A program made the translations under genes and the position numbers. The notes beneath the pieces were generated by a model. That model ran no database searches. It saw only the letters and a list, made by a program, of their open reading frames with translations, and was not told the origin of the DNA. Shown piece by piece: positions 17,576 to 26,625 of a stretch of 64,000 nucleotides of DNA. Positions within the stretch are counted from its first letter, which is position 1; each line of letters opens with the position of its first letter. The stretch is from Hyphomicrobiales bacterium (GTDB taxonomy: Bacteria > Pseudomonadota > Alphaproteobacteria > Rhizobiales > Rhizobiaceae), in contig UCKS01000026.1 in the NCBI GenBank assembly GCA_900473045.1, forward strand, positions 21,633 to 85,632, in the 5' to 3' direction.

Positions 17576-17965
17576 TTACGGATAGAGATAGTGCGCGTCC
17601 CACTCATCATGCGGGATGAGGTCGCCGATCTTGTAGTTGAACGACAGAACCTCGATATGGTCCGGTCCGGTGCTGCATTTGTATTTCAGCTTGTACCATT
17701 CGCCCTTGCTGCGGAATACCGCACCCGGCGCCTTTAGATTGTCGGCATCGACGACCGGATCGGCGAACGTATAGGCAATCACCTTGTCAGGCTTGAAGGA
17801 CGACTGGTCGGCGCTGATCTTCCACATCGCTTCAGTGTCGCATCGCTGTTCCAGGCGGGTCTGCGGGTCCAGTTTTTCGAATTGCTTGACCAGCGACTGA
17901 TCCATGGCTGCGGCCGGCGCCGCAATCGCTGCGGCCATCAAGGGCAAACAAACAAGCCTGTTCAT
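17576..17965 (-). CDS. Periplasmic DUF930 protein
   Basis: A 129-residue secreted protein of unknown function, matching the alpha-proteobacterial DUF930 family. The signal peptide covers about residues 1-20 (LPLMAAAIAAPAAAM). The mature part has QFEKLDPQTRLEQRCDTEAM and two further Cys-containing stretches (KLKYKCSTG), so one disulfide is possible. ATG at 17965 has GAAGGAG upstream; a longer in-frame extension has none. No operon partner is evident. Confidence 0.75.
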   Translation of the reverse strand: MNRLVCLPLMAAAIAAPAAAMDQSLVKQFEKLDPQTRLEQRCDTEAMWKISADQSSFKPDKVIAYTFADPVVDADNLKAPGAVFRSKGEWYKLKYKCSTGPDHIEVLSFNYKIGDLIPHDEWDAHYLYP

Positions 17966-18111
17966 TGCGGATTGAACTCCTTCGTCACACCGGAAACATC
18001 GGCGTCGGGCCGGCAACGAAACCGGCAAATAGCGAACGTGAGGGCGAAGGAATGCCGGTTCCGGAGATTAACTTCAAGGAAACATTTGTGTTCATTCGAA
18101 GGCAGGCGGCC

Positions 18112-18573
18112 TCAAGTCTCCGATACGTCGATCCATTCGGCAAGGGACAGGAGAGCCATCCGCTCGGGGTTGATCCGAACCGCCGCGTGCGGTGCGCCAG
18201 CGGCGGGAACGACCTCGTTGAACGCTCTGAGCGAAATGTCGCAATAGACCTTGTGGGGCTTGGCAAGGCCGAAGGGGCAGACGCCGCCGACGGGGTGGCC
18301 AGTCTCTTTTTCGACCTCATCGAACCCGAGCATGCGGGCCTTGGTCGCAAACCGGGCTTTGTATTTCTTGTTGTCCAGCCGCGCATCGCCGCGTGTGACG
18401 ATCAGGATCACCTCGTCCGCCACCCGCAGCGCAAGTGTCTTGGCAATCTGCGCCGGCTCGACGCCATGTCCCGCCGCCGCAAGCGCCACTGTCGCGGTGC
18501 TCTGCTCAAGCTCGATAACGGCGATGTCGGGGGCGTGTTCGGCAAAGAAGGTCTTGACGGAAGCGATGCTCAT
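18112..18573 (-). CDS. YbaK/EbsC-type aminoacyl-tRNA deacylase
   Basis: A 153-residue cytoplasmic protein of the YbaK/ProX superfamily, which hydrolyses mischarged aminoacyl-tRNA. Features are the N-terminal helix region, KTLALRVADEVILIVTRGDARLDNKKYK, and the signature GHPVGGVCPFGL with the preceding conserved Lys in FATKARML. Length is that of a stand-alone editing domain. The exact tRNA substrate cannot be told from motifs. It stands alone, followed by a separate gene cluster of small proteins. Confidence 0.82.
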   Translation of the reverse strand: MSIASVKTFFAEHAPDIAVIELEQSTATVALAAAGHGVEPAQIAKTLALRVADEVILIVTRGDARLDNKKYKARFATKARMLGFDEVEKETGHPVGGVCPFGLAKPHKVYCDISLRAFNEVVPAAGAPHAAVRINPERMALLSLAEWIDVSET

Positions 18574-18640
18574 CGGATGACGGGGCTTTTCTGATCGATG
18601 CCGCCCGGATCATCCAGGCGATAGGCTATTGCAGATCTTT

Positions 18641-18829
18641 TCAGTCGTCGTTCGACGCGTCAAGATTTTCCGGGCGCGTGCCTTCCTGATCATGCGGCAG
18701 ATAGCCGTGGCTGGTGAACCAGTTGAGCAGGATCGCGGCGATTGCTTCATCGCGCGTGTGCATGCCGGGATGATCGGAAATGAAGGATTGAATCGCTTGT
18801 TCGATCCGGGGATCGTAGATGTCAGACAT
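18641..18829 (-). CDS. Small conserved-looking protein of unknown function
   Basis: A 62-residue acidic cytoplasmic protein (DPRIEQAIQSFISDHPGMHT in the first half, then DEAIAAILLNWFTSHGYLP). It is predicted to be mostly helical and has no signal peptide or membrane helix. The ATG is preceded by CTGGAGA. It lies 70 bases downstream of the GlsB-like gene on the same strand and may be cotranscribed. No function is proposed. Confidence 0.6.
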   Translation of the reverse strand: MSDIYDPRIEQAIQSFISDHPGMHTRDEAIAAILLNWFTSHGYLPHDQEGTRPENLDASNDD

Positions 18830-18900
18830 AATGTCTCCAGAACAAAGATCGGGGATGTACCGGTTTTCCTGGCGGCAAACCGGCACGATGCCATGACGCG

Positions 18901-19155
18901 TCAAGCTTGCTTGACGATGCGGATCAGCACGAGAAGGATGACGGCACCGATCGTTGAATGGATGATGGCGGCAAGGATGCCGCTGCCGATGCTGACGCCC
19001 AGATAGGGGAACAGCCAACCGGCAATGAAGGCGCCGATAATGCCGATGACAATATTCCCGATCAGGCCGAAGCCGAAACCTGAAACGATCAAGCCTGCAA
19101 GCCAGCCGGCAATGGCGCCGACGATAAGAAAGACAACAATGCTCTCGATACCCAT
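18901..19155 (-). CDS. GlsB/YeaQ/YmgE family stress-response membrane protein
   Basis: An 84-residue protein made of three hydrophobic helices with glycine-rich turns (GAIAGWLAGLIVSGFGFGLIG, GNIVIGIIGAFIAGWLF, then a C-terminal helix), the pattern of the transglycosylase-associated/GlsB family. Such small inner-membrane proteins are often induced by envelope or acid stress; their mechanism is not settled. ATG at 19155 has GGAAAGGAACC upstream. An in-frame ATG 25 codons earlier would add a hydrophilic leader unlike the family. Confidence 0.85.
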   Translation of the reverse strand: MGIESIVVFLIVGAIAGWLAGLIVSGFGFGLIGNIVIGIIGAFIAGWLFPYLGVSIGSGILAAIIHSTIGAVILLVLIRIVKQA

Positions 19156-19323
19156 GGATGGTTCCTTTCCGTTGTATCTGCAAGGAGCAAGATAGAGCGA
19201 AAACTGTTTTGCGTTAGAGGGGAAATGCACTCTTTGCCGATTTTTTGCCGCGAAAAGGCAGGCGCGGACAACGAAGGGGCATTTTCGGCGTAAAAATGAG
19301 GAAACAACCGTCCCGAAACAGAA

Positions 19324-19347
19324 AAAGGCCCGAGGGATCGGGCCTTT
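19324..19347 (-). terminator. Terminator of the rhaDI operon
   Basis: A perfect ten-base inverted repeat AAAGGCCCGA/TCGGGCCTTT around a four-base loop. On the minus strand the right arm ends in a T-run (CTTTTTC), 19 bases after the rhaI stop. This is a clear intrinsic terminator. Confidence 0.9.
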
Positions 19348-19365
19348 CCGGGTAATCTACGTTTC

Positions 19366-20658
19366 TTAGACGATGCCGCCGCCGCCACTCTTTGACGCCG
19401 GCCGTTCGCCGGAAACCTTGGCGCGATAGCCGCTGGCGCGATAGGCGGCAACCGGCGCGATGGCGCCGCCGGCCTCGTAGCGGGACATGGCAAGAATGGG
19501 CTCGACATGGGTGCGGAACGCAGCCTTTAGCGTTTCCGTCGCCATCAGCGCATCGTTGCCGTCCTGATAGCCTTCAAGCGCCTTGCGATCGACCAGCAAT
19601 GCCTGTGCATAGGCGCGGCTGACCTCGGTTGCCGAGTTCATCAGGCTTTCGATCGGGTCGGTGACATTGTGGCTCTGGTCGAGCATGTGCATCGGCGCAA
19701 AGCCCTCGGCCTTGCGCGCTTCCGCGTCGACCAGTTCGTTGAAGACGAGGAACAGCCGGTAGGGATCGATCGAGCCGGTATCCAGATCGTCGTCGCCATA
19801 TTTGGAATCGTTGAAATGGAAGCCGCCGAGCTTCTTGAACTGGATCAGCCGGGCAACGATCATCTCGATATTGACGTTCGGCGCATGATGGCCGAGATCG
19901 ACCAGGCAATGGGCCTTGGGACCGAGTTCCTGGGCGATCAGATAGTTGGTGCCCCAGTCCTGCACCACTGTGGAGTAGAAGGCCGGTTCGAACATCTTGT
20001 GTTCGGAAAAGATCTTCCAGTCATCCGGCAGACCCTTGTAGATCGCCTTCATCGCCTCGAGATAACGTTCGAAGCTGTTGGTGAAGTTCACCTGTCCGGG
20101 GAAGTTGGAGCCATCGCCGATCCAGACGGTCAAGGCCTTGGAGCCGAGGGCCTTGCCGATTTCGATACATTCGAGATTGTGATCGACAGCCTGCTGACGG
20201 GTCGCAGCATCGGCATGGCTGAGCGAGCCGAACTTGTAGGAATGGACCTGGTCGGCTGCGTCGGAAAAGGTGTTGGAGTTCATCGCATCGAAGCCGAGAC
20301 CCAGCGCGTTGCCCTTTTCCTTCAGTTCCGTCAGGTCATCGACTTTGTCCCAGGGAATATGCAGCGAGACAGTCGGTGTCGCCTTGGTCAGTTGCTGGAT
20401 GACAGAGCAATCCTCGATCTTGTCGAAAATATTGCGCGGCTCGCCGGTGCCGGGGAAGCGGGCAAACCGCGTTCCGCCGGTGCCGACGCCCCAGGACGGG
20501 ACGGCAACTCCGTAAGCCGATACTTTCTCTTTAACGGCGCCGATATCGATGCCCCGGCGCGCCAGTTGTGTGCCGAGGTGTTCGTAGTCCGCCTTCAGAT
20601 CGGCGATGCGCGCGGCATTGTCGGCGTCGATGACGTCTTTTGTGATCATCCGTGTCAT
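19366..20658 (-). CDS. rhaI: L-rhamnose isomerase
   Basis: A 430-residue TIM-barrel sugar isomerase of the xylose isomerase-like fold, converting L-rhamnose to L-rhamnulose. It is the RhaI type found in rhizobia, not the E. coli RhaA sequence. Metal/substrate-site stretches include KIFSEHKMFEPAF, HCLVDLGHHAPN and GFHFNDSKYGDDDLD. The ATG at 20658 follows CGGAGAGC and lies 14 bases after rhaD; the open frame continues 38 codons upstream into rhaD but without support. It ends the rhaDI operon. Confidence 0.93.
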   Translation of the reverse strand: MTRMITKDVIDADNAARIADLKADYEHLGTQLARRGIDIGAVKEKVSAYGVAVPSWGVGTGGTRFARFPGTGEPRNIFDKIEDCSVIQQLTKATPTVSLHIPWDKVDDLTELKEKGNALGLGFDAMNSNTFSDAADQVHSYKFGSLSHADAATRQQAVDHNLECIEIGKALGSKALTVWIGDGSNFPGQVNFTNSFERYLEAMKAIYKGLPDDWKIFSEHKMFEPAFYSTVVQDWGTNYLIAQELGPKAHCLVDLGHHAPNVNIEMIVARLIQFKKLGGFHFNDSKYGDDDLDTGSIDPYRLFLVFNELVDAEARKAEGFAPMHMLDQSHNVTDPIESLMNSATEVSRAYAQALLVDRKALEGYQDGNDALMATETLKAAFRTHVEPILAMSRYEAGGAIAPVAAYRASGYRAKVSGERPASKSGGGGIV

Positions 20659-20671
20659 GTCGCTCTCCGGT

Positions 20672-22771
20672 CTAGCGCGTGAACGACTGGGCGTTGCCCG
20701 CGTCGACATTGATGATATTGCCGGTCGACTTGGCCGACATGTCGGAGGCGAGGAAATAGATTGCTTCGGCAATGTCTTCCGGGAAGACGCTGAGCTTCAG
20801 CATCGAGCGCTCGCGGTACATTGCCTCAAGCCCTTCCATATCGGTCTTGTAGACGGCGGCGCGCTGTTCCTTCCACTCGCCGCTCCAGATTTTTGAGCCG
20901 CGCAAAACAGCGTCCGGATTGACGACATTGACGCGGATCTGGGCGGATGCGCCTTCAAGCGCCAGGCAGCGGGCGAGATGGATTTCGGCGGCTTTGGCGG
21001 TGCAATAGGCCGATGCGCCGGGGGAGGCGGCAAGACCGTTCTTGGAGGCGACGAAGACGACGTTGCCGCCCGCCTTCTGGTTGCGGAAGATGCGGAAGGC
21101 TTCGCGCGACACCAGGAAATACCCGGTTGCGAGAATGTCCATATTCTTGTTCCACAGCGCCAGCGTCGTGTCTTCGATCGGCGCGGAAGAGGCAAGGCCT
21201 GCGTTGGAAACGAGAATATCGAGGCCGCCAAATTCCAGTAGCGTATCAGCAAAGCTCCTCTCGACGGCGGCTTCATCAGTGACGTTCATCGTGACGGCGC
21301 GGACGAAGTCCTTGCCGTAGCGGCCGCCAAGTTCGCTCAATGCGGAGGCGAGGGCCGTCTCGTCAATATCGGCGAGCACGACGCAGGCACCTTCCTGCAT
21401 CAGGCGGTGGGCTGTCGCCTTGCCGATGCCACCGGCCCCGCCGGTGACCAGTGCGATCTTGCCGGCCAGCATCTTCGGCTTCGGCATGCGCTGCAGCTTG
21501 GCTTCTTCAAGCAGCCAATATTCGATGTCAAAGGCTTCCTGTTCCGGCAGGCCGACATAGGTCGAGACGCCCGAGGCGCCGCGCATGACATTGATGGCGT
21601 TGACGTAGAATTCGCCGGAAATGCGCGCCGTTGCCTTGTCCTTGGCGAAGGTGATCATGCCGACGCCGGGAATGAGATAGACCACCGCATTCGGGTCGCG
21701 CATCGCCGGGCTGTTGTCACGCTTGCAGCGCTCGTAATAGGCGGCATAACCGGCGCGATATTCGGTGATCGCGGTTTCGAGCCCGGCGAGCGTCTTGTCG
21801 ATATCCGGGTTGGCCGGATCGAAATCGATCACCAGCGGGCAAATCTTGGTGCGCAGGAAGTGGTCGGGGCAGGAGGTCCCGAGCGCTGCCAGCGGCTCGA
21901 GGTTCTTCGAGGTGACGAAATCGAGCACGGCCTGGCTGTCGTCGAAATGGCCAAGCTTGCGCTCATCGGCGCTGATCATGCCGCGAATGACCGGCATCAG
22001 TTTTTGCGCAACGGCGCGGCGCTCAGCGGCCGGAAGAACAGGCTTCACTGCGCCGCCGAAGGCCGGGGCGGTGTTGGTCGTCTCGAACCAGGCAATTGCC
22101 TTGTTGATGATCTCGACGGTGGTCTCGTAAGCTTCCTTGGCCGTGTCGCCCCAGGTGAAGAGGCCATGGCTTTCCAGGATCAAACCGCGTGCATTCGGGT
22201 TTTCAGCGCAGAATTTCGACAGCCACAGGCCAAGCTCGAAGCCCGGACGCTTCCAGGGCAGCCAGCCGATATCGGCGCCGAAAATCTGCTGCGTCAGTTC
22301 GCGGCTGTTCTTTGAGGCGGCAATGGCGATGATCGCATCCGGATGCATGTGATCGACATGCTTCTTCGGCACATAGGCGTGCAGGGGCGTGTCGATCGAA
22401 GCGGCGCGCGGATTGAGGTTGAAGGTGCAATGGGGCAGGTAACCGACCATCTCGTCTTCATGCTCGAGGCCGCGGTAAAGCCCCTTCAGGGCTTCCAGCT
22501 TTTCCATATAGAGTGTCGAAAAGCCGTCCATCTTGATCGTGCCGACATCGCCGCCGGAGCCCTTGACCCACAGCACCTCGACCGTACCGCCGCCGAGCGG
22601 ATCCTTCTCCATGACCTTGGCGGAGGTGTTGCCGCCGCCGTAATTGGTGATGCGCTTGTCTGAGCCGAGCAGGTTGGAGCGGTAGAGAAGCCGCTCGGCT
22701 TCGCTCATCGCGGCTGCCTTGGCGTCGTCCCAGAGATTGGCAAGGCGCGAGCCTTGTTGCTTGTCGAGCAT
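20672..22771 (-). CDS. rhaD: Bifunctional rhamnulose-1-phosphate aldolase/lactaldehyde dehydrogenase-type oxidoreductase
   Basis: A 699-residue fusion. Residues 1 to about 430 form a class II aldolase domain (NYGGGNTSAK; Zn-ligand region VDHMHPDAIIA; LESHGLFTWGD) that splits rhamnulose-1-phosphate into dihydroxyacetone phosphate and L-lactaldehyde. Residues from about 435 are a short-chain dehydrogenase (VTGGAGGIGKAT for the nucleotide, YCTAK for the catalytic Tyr and Lys) expected to process the lactaldehyde. It matches the RhaD type of R. leguminosarum. GGGAGGA precedes the ATG. It is divergent from rhaR across a 213-base control region. Confidence 0.93.
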   Translation of the reverse strand: MLDKQQGSRLANLWDDAKAAAMSEAERLLYRSNLLGSDKRITNYGGGNTSAKVMEKDPLGGGTVEVLWVKGSGGDVGTIKMDGFSTLYMEKLEALKGLYRGLEHEDEMVGYLPHCTFNLNPRAASIDTPLHAYVPKKHVDHMHPDAIIAIAASKNSRELTQQIFGADIGWLPWKRPGFELGLWLSKFCAENPNARGLILESHGLFTWGDTAKEAYETTVEIINKAIAWFETTNTAPAFGGAVKPVLPAAERRAVAQKLMPVIRGMISADERKLGHFDDSQAVLDFVTSKNLEPLAALGTSCPDHFLRTKICPLVIDFDPANPDIDKTLAGLETAITEYRAGYAAYYERCKRDNSPAMRDPNAVVYLIPGVGMITFAKDKATARISGEFYVNAINVMRGASGVSTYVGLPEQEAFDIEYWLLEEAKLQRMPKPKMLAGKIALVTGGAGGIGKATAHRLMQEGACVVLADIDETALASALSELGGRYGKDFVRAVTMNVTDEAAVERSFADTLLEFGGLDILVSNAGLASSAPIEDTTLALWNKNMDILATGYFLVSREAFRIFRNQKAGGNVVFVASKNGLAASPGASAYCTAKAAEIHLARCLALEGASAQIRVNVVNPDAVLRGSKIWSGEWKEQRAAVYKTDMEGLEAMYRERSMLKLSVFPEDIAEAIYFLASDMSAKSTGNIINVDAGNAQSFTR

Positions 22772-22868
22772 CGATCATTCCTCCCGGTCAATTCTGCGCC
22801 GGCCCGCTGGATTTTGCGGGGCAAAACGCGCATTCGTTGCGATCAGATCACACAAAGATCGGCCGTGT

Positions 22869-22939
22869 GTCAATCATAAACGATCAAAATCAGTCATATT
22901 GCACTGCACAATGAAAAAATATGATTGTTTGTGATTGAC
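22869..22939. promoter_or_regulatory. Paired inverted operator-like repeats in the rhaD-rhaR divergent promoter
   Basis: GTCAATCATAAACGATCA at 22869-22886 reappears inverted at 22922-22939, where the minus strand reads GTCAATCACAAACAATCA; 16 of 18 bases agree. The two copies are 35 bases apart between the divergent starts of rhaD (22771) and rhaR (22985). The symmetrical layout suits binding by a DeoR-family repressor, very likely RhaR encoded next door, with DNA looping possible. Binding is inferred from position and symmetry only. Confidence 0.65.
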
Positions 22940-22984
22940 AATGCGCGGTCGTGATGGAAGCATAGACAATATTGGAGGAGCCTA

Positions 22985-23797
22985 ATGCACGAGAAAGAGC
23001 GACACAGGATCATTCTGTCAGCCGTCCAGGACAAGCCGGTCATCACCGTGCCTGAACTGGTCGATCTGACGGATAGTTCTGAGGCGACGATCCGCAGGGA
23101 TATCGCAGCGCTGCATGTGCAAAAGCGGTTGCGCCGGGTGCGCGGCGGCGCGGAAGCCATCAATCCACCGCAGTTCGTCGGCCTTGCCGGCCGTCCGTTC
23201 AGCGTCAACGAAGGCCTGCATGCCCGCCAGAAGCAGGCAATCGCCAAGGAGGCGGTGGCGCTCTGTCAGGATGGCGAGCCGATCATCATCAATGGCGGTA
23301 CCACGACGTTCCAGATGGTGCATTTCCTGGCAAACCGCCGGATGCAGGTATTCACCAATTCCTTTCCGATTGCCGAGCACCTGCTCAAGCACTCGAAGAA
23401 TACCGTGATGCTTTCGGGCGGCACGATCTACCGCGAGCAGAACATCATCCTCAGCCCCTTCGATAATGATGTGACGCGCAATTTCTATGCGCGCCGCATG
23501 TTCATGGGCGCGCAGGGGCTGGGTCCGCTCGGCCTGATGGAAGGCGATCCGCTGCTCATCCAGGCGGAGCAGAAGCTGATCGACCAGGCAGACGAACTCG
23601 TCGTTTTGATCGACTCGTCGAAGTTTCACAAACGCTCCAGCCTCATTTTGTGCGGGCTGAAGCGCATCACCACGGTGATCACGGATTCGGGCATCGAGGA
23701 CAGGCATGTCCAGATGCTCGAAGATGCCGGCGTCGGCTTGGTCATCGCCAATACGCGCTCGGGCATTGCTGAAGAGAATGCTTCCTCGTCGGCTTAA
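22985..23797 (+). CDS. rhaR: DeoR-family transcriptional repressor RhaR
   Basis: A 270-residue regulator. The N-terminal winged helix-turn-helix covers about 6-57 (ILSAVQDKPVITVPELVDL then SEATIRRDIAALHVQKRLRRVRGGA, the DeoR signature). The remainder is a sugar-phosphate-sensing DeoRC domain with FINGGTTTFQM-type and FMGAQGL motifs. In R. leguminosarum RhaR is the negative regulator of rhamnose genes. TTGGAGGAG precedes the ATG. It is the first gene of the plus-strand rha operon. Confidence 0.92.
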   Translation: MHEKERHRIILSAVQDKPVITVPELVDLTDSSEATIRRDIAALHVQKRLRRVRGGAEAINPPQFVGLAGRPFSVNEGLHARQKQAIAKEAVALCQDGEPIIINGGTTTFQMVHFLANRRMQVFTNSFPIAEHLLKHSKNTVMLSGGTIYREQNIILSPFDNDVTRNFYARRMFMGAQGLGPLGLMEGDPLLIQAEQKLIDQADELVVLIDSSKFHKRSSLILCGLKRITTVITDSGIEDRHVQMLEDAGVGLVIANTRSGIAEENASSSA

Positions 23798-23918
23798 GTC
23801 CGGCGGGAGGAGGGGAGTGGGAACGCCGATGGTTCACGCCATCAGGCAAAGTTTTGAGAGCATACAGCCGAATGAACGCGATCATTGTGACCGCGCGGCT
23901 TTCAGGGAGGAGAACGTC

Positions 23919-24908
23919 ATGAAAATTTTGAAGGCACTGATGGTCACGACAGCGGTTTCGCTGGCACTGATGGCAAACGCCGCGCATGCGGAAAACAAGA
24001 AGATCGCCCTTGTCGTCAAGGCGCTCGGCATCGGCTTCTTTGAGGCCGCCAACAAGGGTGCACAGGAAGCCGCCAAGGAACTCGGCGATGTCGAGGTGAT
24101 CTACACCGGCCCGACGACGACGACGGCCGAAGGCCAGATCGAAGTCATCAACTCGCTGATCGCCCAGAAGGTCGATGCGATCGCTGTATCCGCCAACGAC
24201 ACCGACGCGCTCGTTCCGGCTCTGAAAAAGGCCATGGAACGCGGCATCAAGGTCATTTCCTGGGATTCGGGCGTCGCCAAGGATGGCCGCTCCATGCATC
24301 TGAACCCATCGTCCAGCCCGCTGATCGGCAACATGATCATCAAACTTGCCGCCGACCAGTTGCCTGATGGCGGCGACGTCGCCGTTCTCTCGGCAACGGC
24401 AACCTCGACCAACCAGAACGTCTGGATCGAGGAAATGAAGAAGGTCCAGGGCAATTACAAGGGCATCAACGTCGTTGCCACCGTCTATGGCGATGACCTT
24501 GCCGACAAGTCCTATCGCGAAACGCAGGGCCTCATTCAGTCCTACCCGAACCTGAAGGCGATCATCGCTCCGACGTCAGTCGGCATCGTTGCCGCCGCAC
24601 AGGCCGTCGAAGATGCCGGCAAGGTTGGCCAGATCAACGTCACCGGTCTCGGCCTTCCCTCGGAAATGGCAGGCCATGTCAAGGCCGGTTCGTCCAAGTC
24701 CTTCGCCATCTGGAACCCGATCGACCTCGGCTATTCCGCCACCATGATCGCCTATGACCTGATCGGCGGCGCCGAAGCCAAGCCGGGCGCCGAACTGAAG
24801 ATGGGCCGCATGGGCACCGTCAAGCTCGATGACAACAACGAAGGCGCCATGGCCGACCCGTTCGTCTACGACGCCAAGAACGTCGAGGAATTCGCCAAGA
24901 TCTTCTGA
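23919..24908 (+). CDS. rhaS: Rhamnose ABC transporter, periplasmic binding protein
   Basis: A 329-residue periplasmic binding protein of the ribose/rhamnose class. The signal peptide is about residues 1-24 (LMVTTAVSLALMANAAHA). Mature landmarks are KIALVVKALGIGFFEAANKGAQ, DAIAVSANDTDAL and VISWDSGV. It delivers L-rhamnose to RhaTPQ. The ATG at 23919 has GGGAGGAGA upstream; the longer frame into the rhaR 3' end is not coding. The 120 bases from rhaR show no strong terminator. A mosaic repeat follows before rhaT. Confidence 0.92.
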   Translation: MKILKALMVTTAVSLALMANAAHAENKKIALVVKALGIGFFEAANKGAQEAAKELGDVEVIYTGPTTTTAEGQIEVINSLIAQKVDAIAVSANDTDALVPALKKAMERGIKVISWDSGVAKDGRSMHLNPSSSPLIGNMIIKLAADQLPDGGDVAVLSATATSTNQNVWIEEMKKVQGNYKGINVVATVYGDDLADKSYRETQGLIQSYPNLKAIIAPTSVGIVAAAQAVEDAGKVGQINVTGLGLPSEMAGHVKAGSSKSFAIWNPIDLGYSATMIAYDLIGGAEAKPGAELKMGRMGTVKLDDNNEGAMADPFVYDAKNVEEFAKIF

Positions 24909-24920
24909 TTTTGAAGGGTC

Positions 24921-25050
24921 TCTTCTCCCCTCGGGGAGAAGATGCCCGAAGGGCAGATGAGGGGGCGGTTCGGCAAACACAGCGTCGGCGGAAAGACCCC
25001 CTCATCGCCTCGCTTTGCTCGGCACTTCTCCCCGTTGGGGAGAAGAGGGA
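24921..25050. repeat. RIME-like intergenic palindromic repeat between rhaS and rhaT
   Basis: About 130 bases bounded by two copies of a palindrome: CTTCTCCCC-TC-GGGGAGAAG at the left and CTTCTCCCC-GTT-GGGGAGAAG at the right. Inside, GATGAGGGGG is mirrored by CCCCCTCATC. This double-palindrome design is that of rhizobial intergenic mosaic elements (RIME), which are common in Rhizobiaceae. It sits inside the rha operon, between the binding protein and ATPase genes, where hairpins can uneven the expression of the two parts. No other copy is in the window. Confidence 0.75.
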
Positions 25051-25128
25051 GGTTGCCGAAACCCCCACTATTCAAATTCAATCACACCGGTGGATTGCCT
25101 CTTGCTGCAGGAAACGACCACATCGCGG

Positions 25129-26625
25129 ATGAAGCCCGCCGTTGCTCTTGAGGGCATATCCAAGTCCTTTCCGGGCGTGAAGGCGCTGTCCGATGTCTCG
25201 CTCGCTTTATACCCCGGCTCCGTCACGGCGCTGATCGGTGAGAACGGTGCGGGTAAATCGACGCTCGTCAAGATCCTCACCGGTATCTACCAGCCGGACG
25301 GCGGCACGATCCGGGTCGATGGAGCCGAAACCCATTTTCCCACAGCCATGGCCGCCGCCCATGCCGGCGTCACCGCGATCCATCAGGAAACTGTGCTGTT
25401 CGATGAACTGTCGGTCGCCGAAAACATCTTTCTCGGCCATGCGCCGCGCAATCGCTTCGGCCTGATCGACTGGAGCAAGCTCAACGACAATGCCCGAGAC
25501 CTGCTGCGCCGTGTCGGAGCCGACATCGACCCGACCATCCGGCTGCGCGACCTCGGCATTGCCAACAAGCATATGGTGGCGATTGCGCGCGCCCTGTCGA
25601 TCGACGCCAGCGTCGTTATCATGGACGAGCCGACGGCCGCCTTGTCGCACAAGGAAATCCACGAACTCTACGAACTGATCGACCGGCTGAAATCGGACGG
25701 CAAGGCCATCCTGTTCATCAGCCACAAGTTCGATGAAATCTTCCGCATTGCCGACCGCTACACCGTGTTTCGCGATGGCGGCATGGTCGGCGAGGGGCTG
25801 ATTGCCGATGTGACCCAGGATCAACTGGTCAAGATGATGGTCGGCCGCGATGTCGGCCAGGTCTTTCCGAAGGTCGATGTTGCGATCGGCGAGCCGGTCC
25901 TGACCGTTTCCGGCTATCGCCATCCGACCGAATTCGAAGACATCAATTTCGAGCTGCGCCGCGGTGAAATCCTCGGCTTCTACGGTCTGATCGGTGCCGG
26001 CCGCTCCGAATTCATGCAGTCGCTGATCGGCATCACCAGGCCGTCCGCCGGTGCGGTCAAGCTGAACGGCGACGTTCTCGTCATCCGTTCCCCCGCCGAA
26101 GCGATCGAGGCCGGCATTGTCTATGTGCCGGAGGAGCGCGGCCGCCAGGGTGCGATCATCGGCCTGCCGATCTTCCAGAACGTCACGCTGCCCTCGCTGC
26201 AGAAGACCTCGCGGGCCGGCTTCCTGAAGCTTGCCAATGAATTTGCCCTGGCGCGCGAATATACGCAGCGCCTCGATCTGCGCGCCGCCTCGCTCGATCA
26301 GGATGTCGGCACCTTGTCGGGCGGCAACCAGCAGAAGGTGGTGATTGCCAAATGGCTGGCAACGCAGCCAAAGGTGATCATTCTCGACGAGCCGACCAAG
26401 GGCATCGATATCGGCTCCAAGGCTGCAGTGCATGCCTTCATGAGCGAACTGGCAGGGCAGGGATTGAGCGTCATCATGGTTTCCTCGGAAATCCCCGAAA
26501 TCATGGGCATGGCCGACCGCGTCATCGTCATGCGCGAAGGCCGCATCGCCGGGCGCTTCGAACGCGCGGAGCTGACGGCTGAAAAGCTGGTCCGGGCCGC
26601 CGCCGGCATCGGGGAGGCCGTATAA
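25129..26625 (+). CDS. rhaT: Rhamnose ABC transporter, double ATPase subunit
   Basis: A 498-residue carbohydrate-type ABC ATPase with two cassettes. The first has GENGAGKST (Walker A) and VVIMDEPTAALS (Walker B); the second has the usual degenerate Walker A GLIGAGRSEF, then LSGGNQQKV and VIILDEPTKGID. It powers rhamnose import through RhaP and RhaQ. The ATG at 25129 gives MKPAVALEGISK; its ribosome site is weak, and the frame extends upstream into the repeat. It overlaps rhaP by one base (TAATG). Confidence 0.92.
   Translation: MKPAVALEGISKSFPGVKALSDVSLALYPGSVTALIGENGAGKSTLVKILTGIYQPDGGTIRVDGAETHFPTAMAAAHAGVTAIHQETVLFDELSVAENIFLGHAPRNRFGLIDWSKLNDNARDLLRRVGADIDPTIRLRDLGIANKHMVAIARALSIDASVVIMDEPTAALSHKEIHELYELIDRLKSDGKAILFISHKFDEIFRIADRYTVFRDGGMVGEGLIADVTQDQLVKMMVGRDVGQVFPKVDVAIGEPVLTVSGYRHPTEFEDINFELRRGEILGFYGLIGAGRSEFMQSLIGITRPSAGAVKLNGDVLVIRSPAEAIEAGIVYVPEERGRQGAIIGLPIFQNVTLPSLQKTSRAGFLKLANEFALAREYTQRLDLRAASLDQDVGTLSGGNQQKVVIAKWLATQPKVIILDEPTKGIDIGSKAAVHAFMSELAGQGLSVIMVSSEIPEIMGMADRVIVMREGRIAGRFERAELTAEKLVRAAAGIGEAV

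Noticed and set aside
24921..25050. Palindromic repeat considered as a CRISPR or IS end
   Set aside because: Only two palindromes with unique sequence between, no spacer array, no transposase; the RIME-type explanation is simpler.
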